27,489 bases of DNA from an uncultured Bacillaceae bacterium (GCA_937995745.1 CALKIU010000139.1:1-27489), one strand, 5' to 3'. Shown: positions 15,162 to 24,060, numbered from the stretch's first letter. Notes: generated by a model not told the origin, from the letters alone. Numbers and translations: made by a program.

Positions 15162-17342
15162 TTATCTTTTTACGGCAAATTTCTCTTTTGCTTCACGGCG
15201 GCGGCGGTGCAAAATCGGCTCCGTATATCCGTTCGGTTGGTTGCGGCCTTCAAACACGAGGTCGCACGCTGCCTGGAAGGCAACAGAATCTTCGTAATTC
15301 GGCGCCATCGGACGATAGTTCGGATCGCCGGCGTTTTGCTCGTCAACGACTTTCGCCATCCGCTTGAATGTTTCAAGCACTTGTTCTTTTGTCACAATGC
15401 CGTGGTGAATCCAGTTGGCAATGTGCTGGCTGGAAATTCTCAATGTCGCCCGGTCTTCCATCAAACCAATGTTATTGATGTCAGGCACTTTGGAACAGCC
15501 GATGCCTTGGTCAATCCAGCGGACAACATAGCCAAGAATTCCTTGGCAGTTGTTTTCAAGCTCCGCGTTAATTTCTTCGGCGCTCCAATTGGTGTCTTCA
15601 GCAACAGGAATTTGCAGCATTTTATCGCGATAATCTTCGTTCATCTGCTCCATCAATTGTTCCTGCACAGACGGAACGTCCACTTGATGATAGTGGAGGG
15701 CGTGGAGCGTGGCTGCAGTCGGCGACGGCACCCAAGCCGTGTTGGCTCCCGCTTTCGGATGAACAATTTTTTGTTCCAGCATTTCCGCCATCATGTCCGG
15801 TTGGGCCCACATGCCTTTTCCGATTTGCGCTTTGCCTTTAAAACCTGTTTGCAGTCCGATGTTGACATTGGATTTTTCATAGCTGGCAAGCCACGTTGTG
15901 TTTTTCATTTCGTTTTTGCGAATCATCGGGCCGGCTTCCATTGACGTATGAATTTCGTCCCCCGTCCTGTCAAGGAATCCTGTATTGATAAAGATGACTC
16001 TTTCTTTCACTTTGCTGATGCAGTTTTTCAAGTTCAAGCTCGTTCTCCGCTCTTCGTCCATTACGCCGATTTTCAACGTATTGCGCTCAAGGCCGAGCAT
16101 GTCCTCAATGCGGGTGAACAGTTCGTTGGCAAATTCAACTTCAGCCGAACCGTGCATTTTCGGTTTAACGATATAGATGGAACCTTTTTCAGAGTTTCTG
16201 AACCGTCCGTTGCCGAGAATGTCGTGTTTGGCAATCAAGCTCGTAACCACGCCGTCCATGATGCCCTCCGGCACTTCGCGGCCGTCCTTGTCAAGAATCG
16301 CTTCTGAAGTCATCAGATGGCCGACATTGCGGACAAACAAGAGAGAACGTCCTTTTAACTTGAATGTTCCGCCGTCCGGAGATTTATATTCACGATCTTC
16401 GTTAAAAACGCGGGTCATCTGTTTGCCGTTTTTCACAAAAGTGGCCGACAGATCGCCTTTGACAATGCCGAGCCAATTCCGGTAAACGAATGTTTTGTCT
16501 TCGGCGTCAACAGCGGCTACAGAGTCTTCGCAGTCCATGATCGTTGTAATCGCCGCTTCCAAAATGATGTCTTTAATGCCGGCTTTGTCAGACTTTCCGA
16601 CCGGATGATTGCGGTCGATCTGAATTTCGATATGGAGGCGGTTGTTTTTCAAAAGCACCGCTGACGGTTCTTCCTCTGATCCTTGATAACCGACAAATTT
16701 ATCCTCTTCTTTCAAGCCGGTTTTTTCGTTATTTTCCAAAGTTACAACGAGTTTTCCGTCGACAATCTCATACTTGGTGGCATCCTTATGAGACCCGGTC
16801 TTTAACGGAACGGCTTGATCAAGGAAATTCCGTCCGAAGGCAATGACTTTTGCGCCGCGAACCGGATTGTATTTGTCTCCTCTTTCCGCTCCGTCTTCTT
16901 CGCTGATGGCATTGGTTCCGTATAAAGCGTCATAAAGGCTTCCCCAACGCGCATTGGCGGCATTGATTGCGTAGCGCGCATTGTCAATGGGAACCACGAG
17001 CTGCGGTCCGGCTTGGACAGCCACCTCATCGTCCACATTCTCAACCGTAATTTGAAAATCTTCCACTTCCGGCTCGAGATAGCCGATTTCCTCTAAAAAG
17101 GCTTTGTATTTTTCCAGATCAAAGTCTTTATTTTGTTTATGCCATTCGTCGATTTTCTTTTGCATTTCTTCGCGAACGGCCAATAATTCCCTGTTTTTCG
17201 GCGCCATGTCGTCAATCAGTTTTTCAAAATCAGCCCAAAACTTGTCACGGTCGACACCGGTTCCCGGAAGGGCTTCGTTATCGATAAAATCGGCAAGAAC
17301 TTTTGCCACTTGGAGATTTCCAATCTTTACATACTGTGTCAT
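15162..17342 (-). CDS. glcB: Malate synthase G
   Basis: A 726-residue protein, matching the roughly 720-730 residues of malate synthase G and far longer than malate synthase A. It condenses glyoxylate and acetyl-CoA to malate in the cytoplasm. Visible landmarks: DCEDSVAAVDAEDK, VGHLMTSEAI, KPKMHGSAEVEFA, GVMDEERRTSLNLK (acid glutamate region), FINTGFLDRTGDEIHTSME (Mg-binding Asp), KGMWAQPDMMAEML, PSPTAATLHALHYH and CSKVPDINNIGLMEDRATLR. The ATG at 17342 has GAGGAGG about 8 nt upstream; the open frame extends 74 codons further without a site. An IclR regulator lies downstream. No isocitrate lyase or glycolate oxidase gene is in the window, so the source of glyoxylate cannot be told. Confidence 0.97.
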   Translation of the reverse strand: MTQYVKIGNLQVAKVLADFIDNEALPGTGVDRDKFWADFEKLIDDMAPKNRELLAVREEMQKKIDEWHKQNKDFDLEKYKAFLEEIGYLEPEVEDFQITVENVDDEVAVQAGPQLVVPIDNARYAINAANARWGSLYDALYGTNAISEEDGAERGDKYNPVRGAKVIAFGRNFLDQAVPLKTGSHKDATKYEIVDGKLVVTLENNEKTGLKEEDKFVGYQGSEEEPSAVLLKNNRLHIEIQIDRNHPVGKSDKAGIKDIILEAAITTIMDCEDSVAAVDAEDKTFVYRNWLGIVKGDLSATFVKNGKQMTRVFNEDREYKSPDGGTFKLKGRSLLFVRNVGHLMTSEAILDKDGREVPEGIMDGVVTSLIAKHDILGNGRFRNSEKGSIYIVKPKMHGSAEVEFANELFTRIEDMLGLERNTLKIGVMDEERRTSLNLKNCISKVKERVIFINTGFLDRTGDEIHTSMEAGPMIRKNEMKNTTWLASYEKSNVNIGLQTGFKGKAQIGKGMWAQPDMMAEMLEQKIVHPKAGANTAWVPSPTAATLHALHYHQVDVPSVQEQLMEQMNEDYRDKMLQIPVAEDTNWSAEEINAELENNCQGILGYVVRWIDQGIGCSKVPDINNIGLMEDRATLRISSQHIANWIHHGIVTKEQVLETFKRMAKVVDEQNAGDPNYRPMAPNYEDSVAFQAACDLVFEGRNQPNGYTEPILHRRRREAKEKFAVKR

Positions 17343-17794
17343 CCACAATTCCTCCTCGAAAAAAATGGTGGTTCCTTTTGTGATTATTTCACCTATACCC
17401 CGGTTTAACTGTTTGCTATTACGCAACAGCGTTTCTAATATTCTCACACATGATATTATCATGGAGGTTGGAAAAAATTCAATATCTTTTATGAATTTTA
17501 TGAATTTTTTAATAAGAAAAATAAATTTTTCAAAAATACTGCCCCGGATCATGCTCCCAGTCATAGGAAAATTATCCCGAATATCCCGCCGGCCAGCCTC
17601 CGCAACGGAAAAACAAAAACTCCGTTAAATCACTAAAAAAAGGGTTTTTTTGGGAACAAAAGAGACGGCACGCCCATCTATTTTATAAATGTAAGAATGA
17701 TTTGGCCGTTTTGGGGTGTAAGCCGTGACAGAAACGGCGGCAGACGTATAAAATTTCTAAACCTGCAAAAACTATCCCTTTAGAGGTGAAAAAA
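17343..17794. promoter_or_regulatory. Divergent control region between malate synthase and a small zinc-finger gene
   Basis: 452 bp without a supported gene. It must carry the leftward glcB promoter and a rightward promoter for the small gene. An A7-GGG-T7 palindrome lies at about 17634-17651. I could not assign promoter boxes or an operator with confidence. Confidence 0.4.
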
Positions 17795-18004
17795 ATGGGT
17801 CTTTGGGAATCATTTCACAAATGGCGGGAAACGCGGTATGAAGACTATATGCAGCGAATGAAAGAGGAAAATAAATGTCCCGACTGTTCAGGAAAAGGAT
17901 TCCATTTGTATCCTGCCCACGAACTTATTTTTTATGACGAACAGTTGGATTGTTCTTCCTGCGGCGGCACGGGAACTTACAGCGAGTGGGAAAAGGGATT
18001 ATGA
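17795..18004 (+). CDS. Small DnaJ-type zinc-finger protein, function unknown
   Basis: A 69-residue soluble protein. Two DnaJ-like zinc-binding repeats are present: CPDCSGKGF (residues 29-37) and CSSCGGTGT (about 54-62), which together can bind one zinc. The N-terminal third is basic/aromatic helix (SFHKWRETRYEDYMQRMKEE). The ATG at 17795 has AGAGGTGA upstream; a GTG three codons earlier overlaps the site. Short proteins of this pattern occur in Bacillaceae as uncharacterised genes. It stands alone and the direction differs from both neighbours. Confidence 0.75.
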   Translation: MGLWESFHKWRETRYEDYMQRMKEENKCPDCSGKGFHLYPAHELIFYDEQLDCSSCGGTGTYSEWEKGL

Positions 18005-18120
18005 AGACAATTGGCGGCAGGACGATGGAGCTGTCTGACTAACCGCTGCGTTTTTTTGGGCCCGTTATGATTGGGCATCTTTCCCACATTTTTGCCGAAG
18101 GAGCAATCTCTTTGCCGCTC

Positions 18121-18372
18121 ATAGGGACACAGGGCCCGAAAACTCCGCACGCTTAGTGGACATCACGCCTGTTTGAGGACAAATGTACGAAAATAGTCAC
18201 ACTTTGTCTTTAACAATCTTGTTTAAAGACAAAAGCATTGAAAAATCCGGCCGCTTTGTCCTCAAAAGCCATGTTTTAGGAATAACGCATGAAAAAACCC
18301 GTTCGTTTTATCCTCCAATAGCCTCCTCTTTGAAGACAAATGGCAGGGAAAACCTGTTCGTTCGGCAAACGG
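18121..18372. repeat. Tandem array of about 51-bp palindromic units
   Basis: Five diverged units start near 18121, 18172, 18222, 18274 and 18329 (periods 51, 50, 52, 55). The left half of a unit is TTTRARGACAAA and the right half TTTGTCYTYAA, so each unit is itself an imperfect palindrome; between them lies GAAAAA-x-CCGG-like sequence. The first unit and the last half of the fifth are degenerate. Adjacent half-units also pair: TTTGTCTTTAA (18203-18213) with TTAAAGACAAA (18223-18233). No ribosome site or protein family is seen for the open frame at 18183-18485. Confidence 0.7.
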
Positions 18373-18603
18373 CAGGGACACCGAGAGGTCAACCCCTGGA
18401 AAAGGCGATATGCGGAAAAAAATCAGTGGAACGAAAAACTTTGCAAGCCCGGCCCATCAAATTTTTTAAAAAAGAGACTGTATGAAAAATGGAGTCATTT
18501 TCCATGCTCGCCGGACTTTGTTCAGCAAGCATTTCGACAATTTTCCGGGAAATAAATCTTTTTCTTCAACAGTATATTCGTTGTCAATCGAAAAAAATAA
18601 ACC
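18373..18603. other. Intergenic stretch, no gene recognised
   Basis: About 230 bp following the repeat array and preceding the terminator hairpin of the transporter gene. Short open frames occur in several phases but none has a ribosome site or recognisable motif. Confidence 0.4.
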
Positions 18604-18676
18604 GGCTGTCCAAAAAGCGCGATTGTCACATTCTCCATGACGGCATTTCAGGACGTTGGCGCTTTTTCGGACAGCC
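18604..18676 (-). terminator. Long-stem terminator of the BASS transporter gene
   Basis: GGCTGTCCAAAAAGCGC (18604-18620) pairs with GCGCTTTTTCGGACAGCC (18659-18676) apart from one bulged C; the loop is 38 nt. Read leftwards the stem is followed by GGTTTATTTTTTT. It lies 23 bp after the transporter stop. Confidence 0.82.
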
Positions 18677-18699
18677 CCTTCACTTCTCCCTTGCCCAAA

Positions 18700-19692
18700 T
18701 CAACGGGAACCGTGCTGATACGTTTGCCCCTTTGCCTCTTCCACCTCAACACGGGTGAATGAACGCTGGAGCAAGTGGCCGTACAAAGAAGCGAGAACTT
18801 GCTGGAACAGCATGCCGAGAATGACCGGCAAAGCCACGGCCGGCGGAAAATACGTAACGGCGATTACCGCTCCGGCACTGATGTTCCTCATTCCGCCCGT
18901 AAAAGTGAGCGAAATGATTTCTTCTTTTTGCCATTTTAAATATTTTCCTATCATCCAAGAAATAAAATAACCGGAAAGAGCAATCAACAAGACCGAAAAC
19001 AGAATAAAGAGCAATTTAAAATTTAAATCCTTTATAAACGGAGCGATGTTGGAACTGTTAATCATGACGACGAGGGCCAGTCCAACTTTCGTAAAAGGGC
19101 CGAGCCGGCTGCTCAGTTTTTCGGCTGTCTGCTCTGACGTAAACTGATGGAAGAGCATTCCCAAAATCGACGGAAGGACAACCATTCCGAACAGTCCGCC
19201 CATCATGGCCGCAACATCCATTTCGATTTGCTGTCCGACAAAGAGGGCGAGGCTGTACGGGACGATAAACGGCGACAATAATGTGTCAATTAAGATGACA
19301 GACAAAGCGACGGGAATATTTCCCTTGTAAATTGTCACCCAGACAAAGCTTGTAATCCCCGTCGGAATCACCGTCGCCAGTACAAGCCCCGTAATCGTAT
19401 ACACATCCCCTCTAAAAACAAGATGGCCGTATGATAAAGCCCACAACGGCATAATCACATGAAGGACAAGGAGCGCTACGATCATCGGCATAGGATGGGC
19501 AAGGGCCCGGCCGAACGATTTAAAATCGGATCTTAAACTGCCGGAAAAAGTCATAAAGGCAAAAATCCACGGCACCAAATATGTATAGGGATGCAAATAA
19601 TCCGCAAAAATGATCCCGAAAATGACGCTTGTCGGTGTAATAACCGGAATGATGCGATTTAAAAAAACATTAATTTTTTGCCATGTTGACAT
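18700..19692 (-). CDS. Bile acid:sodium symporter (BASS/SBF) family transporter
   Basis: A 330-residue, strongly hydrophobic protein with about nine to ten membrane helices. BASS-type features are seen: FAFMTFSGSLRSDFKSF near the N-terminus, LVLATVIPTGITSFVW (about residues 118-133) in the core domain, and FTGGMRNISAGAVIAVTYF near the C-terminus, matching the crossover-helix region with the conserved G-x-R-N. The ATG at 19692 follows AAGGAG by 6 nt. Substrates of bacterial members include organic anions, pantoate and other acids, so none is assigned. It stands alone, diverging from the yteA-like gene, with its own terminator. Confidence 0.9.
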   Translation of the reverse strand: MSTWQKINVFLNRIIPVITPTSVIFGIIFADYLHPYTYLVPWIFAFMTFSGSLRSDFKSFGRALAHPMPMIVALLVLHVIMPLWALSYGHLVFRGDVYTITGLVLATVIPTGITSFVWVTIYKGNIPVALSVILIDTLLSPFIVPYSLALFVGQQIEMDVAAMMGGLFGMVVLPSILGMLFHQFTSEQTAEKLSSRLGPFTKVGLALVVMINSSNIAPFIKDLNFKLLFILFSVLLIALSGYFISWMIGKYLKWQKEEIISLTFTGGMRNISAGAVIAVTYFPPAVALPVILGMLFQQVLASLYGHLLQRSFTRVEVEEAKGQTYQHGSR

Positions 19693-19888
19693 GGAAATCT
19701 CCTTCAACTGCGAGGGTCTAATTAAAATGACATTGTTAATATTAACGCTCTTAGCAAAAAAATGAAAGCATTTTGAACCGGCGGCGCTTTCCAAGTGATA
19801 AGAGCGGCAGTCAAACATTCCCTGCATGCGGCAAGGTAGGAAAACAAATAATAGTAAAGCACCACTTCACTGAAAGGATGCAATCATA

Positions 19889-20677
19889 ATGCTTTCACAA
19901 CAGCAGCTGGCCAAACTGAAAGCCCGCCTTGAAGAGGAAAAGCGGGATTTGGAAGCCAGGATGGAAAGAAACGACAACCTTGGATTAAAAGCCGGCCACT
20001 ACCATGAAGCTTCAGGGGAATTGTCAAGCTATGACAACCATCCGGCCGATGAAGGAACGGAATTGTTCGAACGGCAAAAAGACATTGCCTTGTTTGAACA
20101 TTACCGCCGCGAACTGGATGATATTGAAAAAGCTTTAACATCCATAGAAAAGGGAACTTACGGAAAATGCGAAGTCTGCGGAAAGGACATTGATCCGGAA
20201 CGGTTGGAAGCTTTGCCGACAACCACTTTCTGCAAGGAACATTCACCGGATAAAATGGTTTCCCGCGGCCGGCCGCTGGAAGAAGGCGTGCTGATGCCGC
20301 CGTTCGGCAAATTTGACATGGATGAAACAGATGAATCGACCGTTTTTGACGCGGAAGATTCCTGGCAGGAAGTTCAAAGCTGGGGAACGTCGGAAACTCC
20401 CTCCGACTTCGCGAAACCGCATGGGGGCTATCATAATCTTTACAACGAATCTGATGAAGGGCAGGACTTCCCCGAAGCGTATGAATCATTCGCCGGAGTG
20501 GACCTTTACGGCAACGATGTCACCGTATATCCAACAAAAGTTCATGAAGAAATTGAAGAGGCCCTTGACGAGGAAGGGATCATGACACCTTTCGGCGATT
20601 TGCCGGCATTTGAGCACGATCCGTATACAGAGGACCAAATATTTGATATACCGGAAAGAAAAAAGGACAATGACTGA
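19889..20677 (+). CDS. yteA: YteA-type DksA/TraR zinc-finger protein
   Basis: A 262-residue protein. Residues about 1-85 are a charged coiled-coil region, with an HYHEASGELSSYDNHPADEG segment typical of the YteA group. The zinc finger is CEVCGKDI at about 91-98, then ERLEALPTTTFCKEH, where the last ligand of the usual C4 set is His rather than Cys. The C-terminal half is acidic and low in hydrophobics and contains repeated PPFGKFD / TPFGDLPAF segments. DksA relatives bind RNA polymerase; Bacillus YteA is not well characterised. The ATG at 19889 follows AAAGGA by 10 nt. A strong terminator overlaps its stop. Confidence 0.9.
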   Translation: MLSQQQLAKLKARLEEEKRDLEARMERNDNLGLKAGHYHEASGELSSYDNHPADEGTELFERQKDIALFEHYRRELDDIEKALTSIEKGTYGKCEVCGKDIDPERLEALPTTTFCKEHSPDKMVSRGRPLEEGVLMPPFGKFDMDETDESTVFDAEDSWQEVQSWGTSETPSDFAKPHGGYHNLYNESDEGQDFPEAYESFAGVDLYGNDVTVYPTKVHEEIEEALDEEGIMTPFGDLPAFEHDPYTEDQIFDIPERKKDND

Positions 20678-20696
20678 TCGGGGTCATTGTCCTTTT
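20661..20696 (+). terminator. Intrinsic terminator overlapping the yteA stop codon
   Basis: Perfect 14-bp arms AAAAGGACAATGAC (20661-20674) and GTCATTGTCCTTTT (20683-20696); the stop codon TGA is in the loop. The symmetric A/T ends make it potentially bidirectional. Confidence 0.93.
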
Positions 20697-20867
20697 CGTT
20701 TCAGGGGGTAAAAGGAAAAGCCTTTTGCCGGAAGGGGAAACCTGCACTTGTTTCATTCTTGACGCTGGAATCGCCCCTTTCTTGCTGACGGTCCCCCGTC
20801 TTTTTTTCTCCGTATCTTGGAAGACGCTCATGGACCGTCATCCGGAAATGGACTTTCCCAATGCGTC

Positions 20868-21119
20868 TCAATACAACTGCTCGTAAACCTCATTCAACTG
20901 GTATGCCCGGACATGGTCCCTTCCTCTAAGTGCGTATTGAATTTCACCGGGAAGAATTTGATCAAGAAAATCCATTTGTTCCTGGGACAACGTTTTTACA
21001 AAAGATTCCTCATCCGGAAAATGATATTGCCTGATGATGGCATCAATTTCCCTGGCTGTATTTGAATGCTCCGTATAATTTGACAAGATTTCCCGCAAAT
21101 AAGCGAGCGGTTTGTTCAC
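20868..21119 (-). CDS. csgA: CsgA-like sporulation protein
   Basis: An 83-residue protein resembling the sigma-G-dependent spore protein CsgA of Bacillus subtilis (about 82 residues): LAYLREILSNYTEHSN at the start, EESFVKTLSQEQMDFLDQIL in the middle and VRAYQLNEVYEQLY at the end fit the remembered pattern LGYLRESLSN ... LNEVYELLF. The GTG at 21119 is chosen because GGGAGG lies 9 nt upstream and the length then matches; a longer ATG-started version has no site. A sigma-G-like promoter lies just upstream (21154-21184). Family assignment is from memory; the molecular function is unknown. Confidence 0.72.
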   Translation of the reverse strand: MNKPLAYLREILSNYTEHSNTAREIDAIIRQYHFPDEESFVKTLSQEQMDFLDQILPGEIQYALRGRDHVRAYQLNEVYEQLY

Positions 21120-21153
21120 CGCGCGCTTCCTCCCTTCATTCGTGATACATCCA

Positions 21154-21184
21154 TAGAATGCTCCCGACGGCAATAAAAAATGCA
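21154..21184 (-). promoter_or_regulatory. Sigma-G-like promoter of csgA
   Basis: Leftward -10 CATTCTA (21154-21160), 6 of 7 to CATACTA, and -35 TGCATT (21179-21184), 4 of 6 to TGAATA, with an 18-bp spacer. It overlaps the preceding terminator stem. Confidence 0.45.
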
Positions 21185-21202
21185 GGCAGAGAGAACCTGC
21201 AT
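21180..21202 (-). terminator. Intrinsic terminator of the nucleotidyltransferase-like gene
   Basis: ATGCAGG (21180-21186) pairs with CCTGCAT (21196-21202); the leftward transcript then runs into TTTTTT. It begins directly after the stop codon at 21204. Confidence 0.85.
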
Positions 21203-21203
21203 G

Positions 21204-22226
21204 TTAAAAATAATGATCGGAGGCAGCGCGCTCAATATGTACCGGACGGCTCTTCACTTCCCTCAGCAGATGCTTTAATTTATCATGACTGAAAAATTGG
21301 TAATCCAGATAATCCAAATACTGTTTCCACTTCTTGCGGTTTCCGGGCAAAATGGCCTGATAATCCCAAAACAGAAGCGTTCTCTTACGGGGCAAAGCGT
21401 TGATCAGATTCAAGTGGGGGAATTCCCGGTATACAATGGACAAAATCCGGACGATTCTTTTATATGTTTTATGGTTGCGGGCCATGGCCAGTAGATGAGT
21501 ATAATCAATTCTTTCGCCGAGACAGTGGATCATTTGGATAATGTCAATAAAATGCTTTAAAGAAGCGAGATTGGATTTCCAACCGTTCAAGCATGCCAAA
21601 TAGAAGCAATCAAAATCGGACAATTCTTTGACATACCGGAATCCTTCAATAGATTCCGCCCTTTCCCAAAGCTCTTCCGGCTTAAATCCGTCGGCATGTT
21701 CTCCTACAAGTCCCCAATGAAGCTGCACGATAAACGGTCCGATGCCCGGCAATTCATTGTAGAAATAAAGGTAATCCTGCTCATCTTCATCCGCTTTTTC
21801 CGCACCGGAATAGCCAAATGCTTTTAACACTTCCAAAGCATAATTCAAGTCTTGCTTGTTGATTAACAAACTGATATGCGATGCAGGACTTGCCCCCGGA
21901 TTGCGGAAATATTTTTTCGCAAAACGGGTGCCGTTCAACGGGATGGAAATCGTTTCGATCCTCGCCTCTTCAAAGGCCTTAAGAAACTCTTCCGTTTCTT
22001 TTTCAATGAATGAGTTTTTTTCCAGCACTTTTTTATATCTATCTTCCAGATAATTCTGAAAAAAATAAGGAGTTTTTTTCAACAGATCAAGTTTCTGGAG
22101 CAAATAGTATACTTGGGAAGCTATCCCGAAATATTCAATTTCACTCATGGCATGCTTATAAAAATAAGTATTCTCCGGCAACTTAAGAACGGGGTCGTAA
22201 ATTGCCTGGACTAGTTCTCTGCTCAT
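21204..22226 (-). CDS. Nucleotidyltransferase-fold protein (NTP_transf_5-like) with lost active-site aspartates
   Basis: A 340-residue protein. Residues about 85-140 align by eye to the family core LLKG-A-LA-x-YPDPGLRPMGDIDLLV: here IPLNGTRFAKKYFRNPGASP followed by SHISLLINKQDLNYALEVL. The catalytic D-x-D pair is replaced by H117-x-S119, the Lys of the KG motif by Asn98 and the Arg before the pair by Ser, so nucleotidyl transfer is unlikely. A QLHWGL motif and helical C-terminal half (HFIDIIQMIHCL) are also typical of this group. The ATG at 22226 has AGGAGG 5 nt upstream. Monocistronic, with its own terminator. The family is often found near polysaccharide or peptide genes, but nothing here gives a context. 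Confidence 0.75.
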   Translation of the reverse strand: MSRELVQAIYDPVLKLPENTYFYKHAMSEIEYFGIASQVYYLLQKLDLLKKTPYFFQNYLEDRYKKVLEKNSFIEKETEEFLKAFEEARIETISIPLNGTRFAKKYFRNPGASPASHISLLINKQDLNYALEVLKAFGYSGAEKADEDEQDYLYFYNELPGIGPFIVQLHWGLVGEHADGFKPEELWERAESIEGFRYVKELSDFDCFYLACLNGWKSNLASLKHFIDIIQMIHCLGERIDYTHLLAMARNHKTYKRIVRILSIVYREFPHLNLINALPRKRTLLFWDYQAILPGNRKKWKQYLDYLDYQFFSHDKLKHLLREVKSRPVHIERAASDHYF

Positions 22227-23037
22227 AGAAACCTCCTACTTTTCTCACTGCAAAAACAATCAGAAGTTGCTGCAGTAATTTTACAATAATGGATTATTTT
22301 GGTATTCGATTGTTCATTTTCATTATAGCTTGCATTTTCCTTCTTTTAAAGAACATTTGTACGACAAAAAATAGGATTATTTTCCATCTATTTCGAAAGA
22401 TTTTTCATTTTAACAAACAGTTTTTTCTGTACGTGTTTTCATATTGGAGATCGATGGCAAATATTGTAGGAGTTTGTCTGGCAAATTTCCTGTTTTTTGA
22501 AACAAAATGGATTTTGCGGGAATCGCTGCCGGTCATAATTCAACTTGATCTTCTTTTCTCCGGCACGCTGCTCCGCGGCGCTGCAATTTTTATTTTTAAA
22601 AATTATCAAGTATAATATCAGCCTTTACCCGGTCTTATTTCACTATCAGCATGCGGCGGGCGGCCTGTTTCCCGGCATTCGGCGCCCCTCCGCTTTTAAA
22701 CAAGCGTTTTTTTGAAATGTTCGTTTCGGTGCGCTGAAAATCCGAAAACTCCCTGCACGGGCATCCGGGCATTGTTCCCAAACCGAATGTTCCCGGCGCT
22801 TCCGGCCATTTCCACCCTTGCCGCCGTTCCCTCCAACCGTCTGAAGATGCCCTTCTCTCCCGCCGCCAACGGCTTTCCGCCGGGACAATTTTTTCCATTG
22901 TATTCCGGCAAATGGGACAGGATGCGAAAAACCGCTGGTTTCTTTTTGGGAAGAAGTTTAATAATGCAAAAAAAAGAATAAAATATGAACACGCTTGATA
23001 TTTTGTGTTTCTTTTCCATAACAAGCAGGTGAAAGCC
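22227..23037. other. Long stretch without a convincing gene upstream of yugO
   Basis: About 810 bp. The first part (to about 22620) is AT-rich and holds a hydrophobic rightward frame at 22289-22615 without any ribosome site. The second part (22630-22960) is GC-rich with open frames in several phases on both strands, none with family features; it could be decayed coding sequence. The yugO promoter should lie near its right end. Confidence 0.4.
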
Positions 23038-24060
23038 ATGCTGCACCGCTTTATTTCCGCCTTCAACAGACTCCCTTTCTTTCTGCGCGTTTTCCTCATT
23101 GCCGCGGCATTAATCGCATTTTTCGGCGTGCTCATCTATATCGTTGAACCGGAAACGTTCCAATCGCCTTTTCAGGGAATTTGGTGGGCCGTCATTACGG
23201 CATCAACGGTCGGATACGGGGACATCGTGCCCGTAACGGTTGCCGGCAAACTGACCGGGATGCTGTATATCTTGTTTGGCGCCGGTTTTATTTCCACCTA
23301 TATCATTTTTTTGTCAAAAACGGCTTTTGACAGACATCAATCTTTTTTGGAAGGGAAGATGATGTTCAGGGGAAAAGATCATACGATTGTCATCGGTTGG
23401 AATGAAAGAGCCAAAGAAATGATTTTGAAGTTGTCAAAAAACCATCCCGGCCGGCCGGTTGTCCTCATTGACGAAACATTGCCGACCAATCCTTTGAAAG
23501 AGCAGCACATCCATTTTATCCGCGGCCGCAGCCATGCCGACGAAGTGTTGAAGCGGGCAAATCTCAAACAAGCGAAGAACGTCGTCATTACCGCCGATCA
23601 AAACAAAGACGAGCTGCAAGCGGATATGCAAACGATATTGACCATCCTTGCCGTCAAAGGATTGAATCCGGACGTCCATTGCATTGCGGAAATCCTCACT
23701 GCCGAACAAACGGAAAACGCAAAAAGGGCCGGAGCGGACCAAATTATTCAATCCAATGCCATTACGAGTTCGGTCATGCTCCATTGCCTGGCGGGAGATT
23801 CGAAAGTGGACTCGCTCGTGGACCTGCTCGAACAAATACACGGCAACAAGCTTTATTTCCGCTCTTCCCAATCATTTGCCGGGATGGAGTTTTCCGAGGC
23901 GAGCCAGTCGCTCCTCAAGGAAAACTGTCTATTGCTCGGTGTCAAAAGAGGGGATTTTACCCGCATCAATCCCCCGCACCCGTTTGTCATCAGGGACGGG
24001 GATATTCTTCTTGTTCTCGGCCACAACGGGGACGGGCCTTTCTCTTTCGGCGGCGTCTGA
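23038..24060 (+). CDS. yugO: YugO-type potassium channel with RCK domain
   Basis: A 340-residue protein. Two membrane helices (about 13-36 and 70-95) flank a pore loop with the potassium selectivity filter TVGYGD (57-62). The C-terminal RCK/TrkA-N domain begins at about 115 (HTIVIGWNERAKEM) with VVLIDE, FIRGRSHADEVLKRANLKQA and VVITADQNKDELQADMQTIL, then a TrkA-C-like domain (about 255-335). Bacillus subtilis YugO carries potassium signals in biofilms; the same role here is inference. The ATG at 23038 has CAGGTGA at 6-7 nt; the 11-codon longer version has none. Close to pgi and yugJ, as in Bacillus. It meets pgi tail to tail. Confidence 0.93.
   Translation: MLHRFISAFNRLPFFLRVFLIAAALIAFFGVLIYIVEPETFQSPFQGIWWAVITASTVGYGDIVPVTVAGKLTGMLYILFGAGFISTYIIFLSKTAFDRHQSFLEGKMMFRGKDHTIVIGWNERAKEMILKLSKNHPGRPVVLIDETLPTNPLKEQHIHFIRGRSHADEVLKRANLKQAKNVVITADQNKDELQADMQTILTILAVKGLNPDVHCIAEILTAEQTENAKRAGADQIIQSNAITSSVMLHCLAGDSKVDSLVDLLEQIHGNKLYFRSSQSFAGMEFSEASQSLLKENCLLLGVKRGDFTRINPPHPFVIRDGDILLVLGHNGDGPFSFGGV

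Noticed and set aside
15000..15944. Long rightward open frame of 314 codons
   Set aside because: It is antisense to malate synthase G, has no ribosome site and no family features; a shadow of the real gene.
18121..18372. CRISPR array
   Set aside because: The units are palindromic and similar throughout, with no conserved repeat plus unique spacer structure and no cas genes nearby.
18604..18676. Terminal inverted repeats of an insertion sequence
   Set aside because: The arms are only 38 nt apart with no transposase, and the following U-run fits a terminator of the transporter gene.
22289..22615. Hydrophobic rightward frame of 108 codons
   Set aside because: No ribosome site before its ATG, AT-rich hydrophobic composition can arise by chance, and no family was recognised.
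22635..23135. Leftward and rightward frames in the GC-rich stretch before yugO
   Set aside because: Overlapping frames on both strands of biased composition, no ribosome sites, and the leftward one runs into the yugO start.
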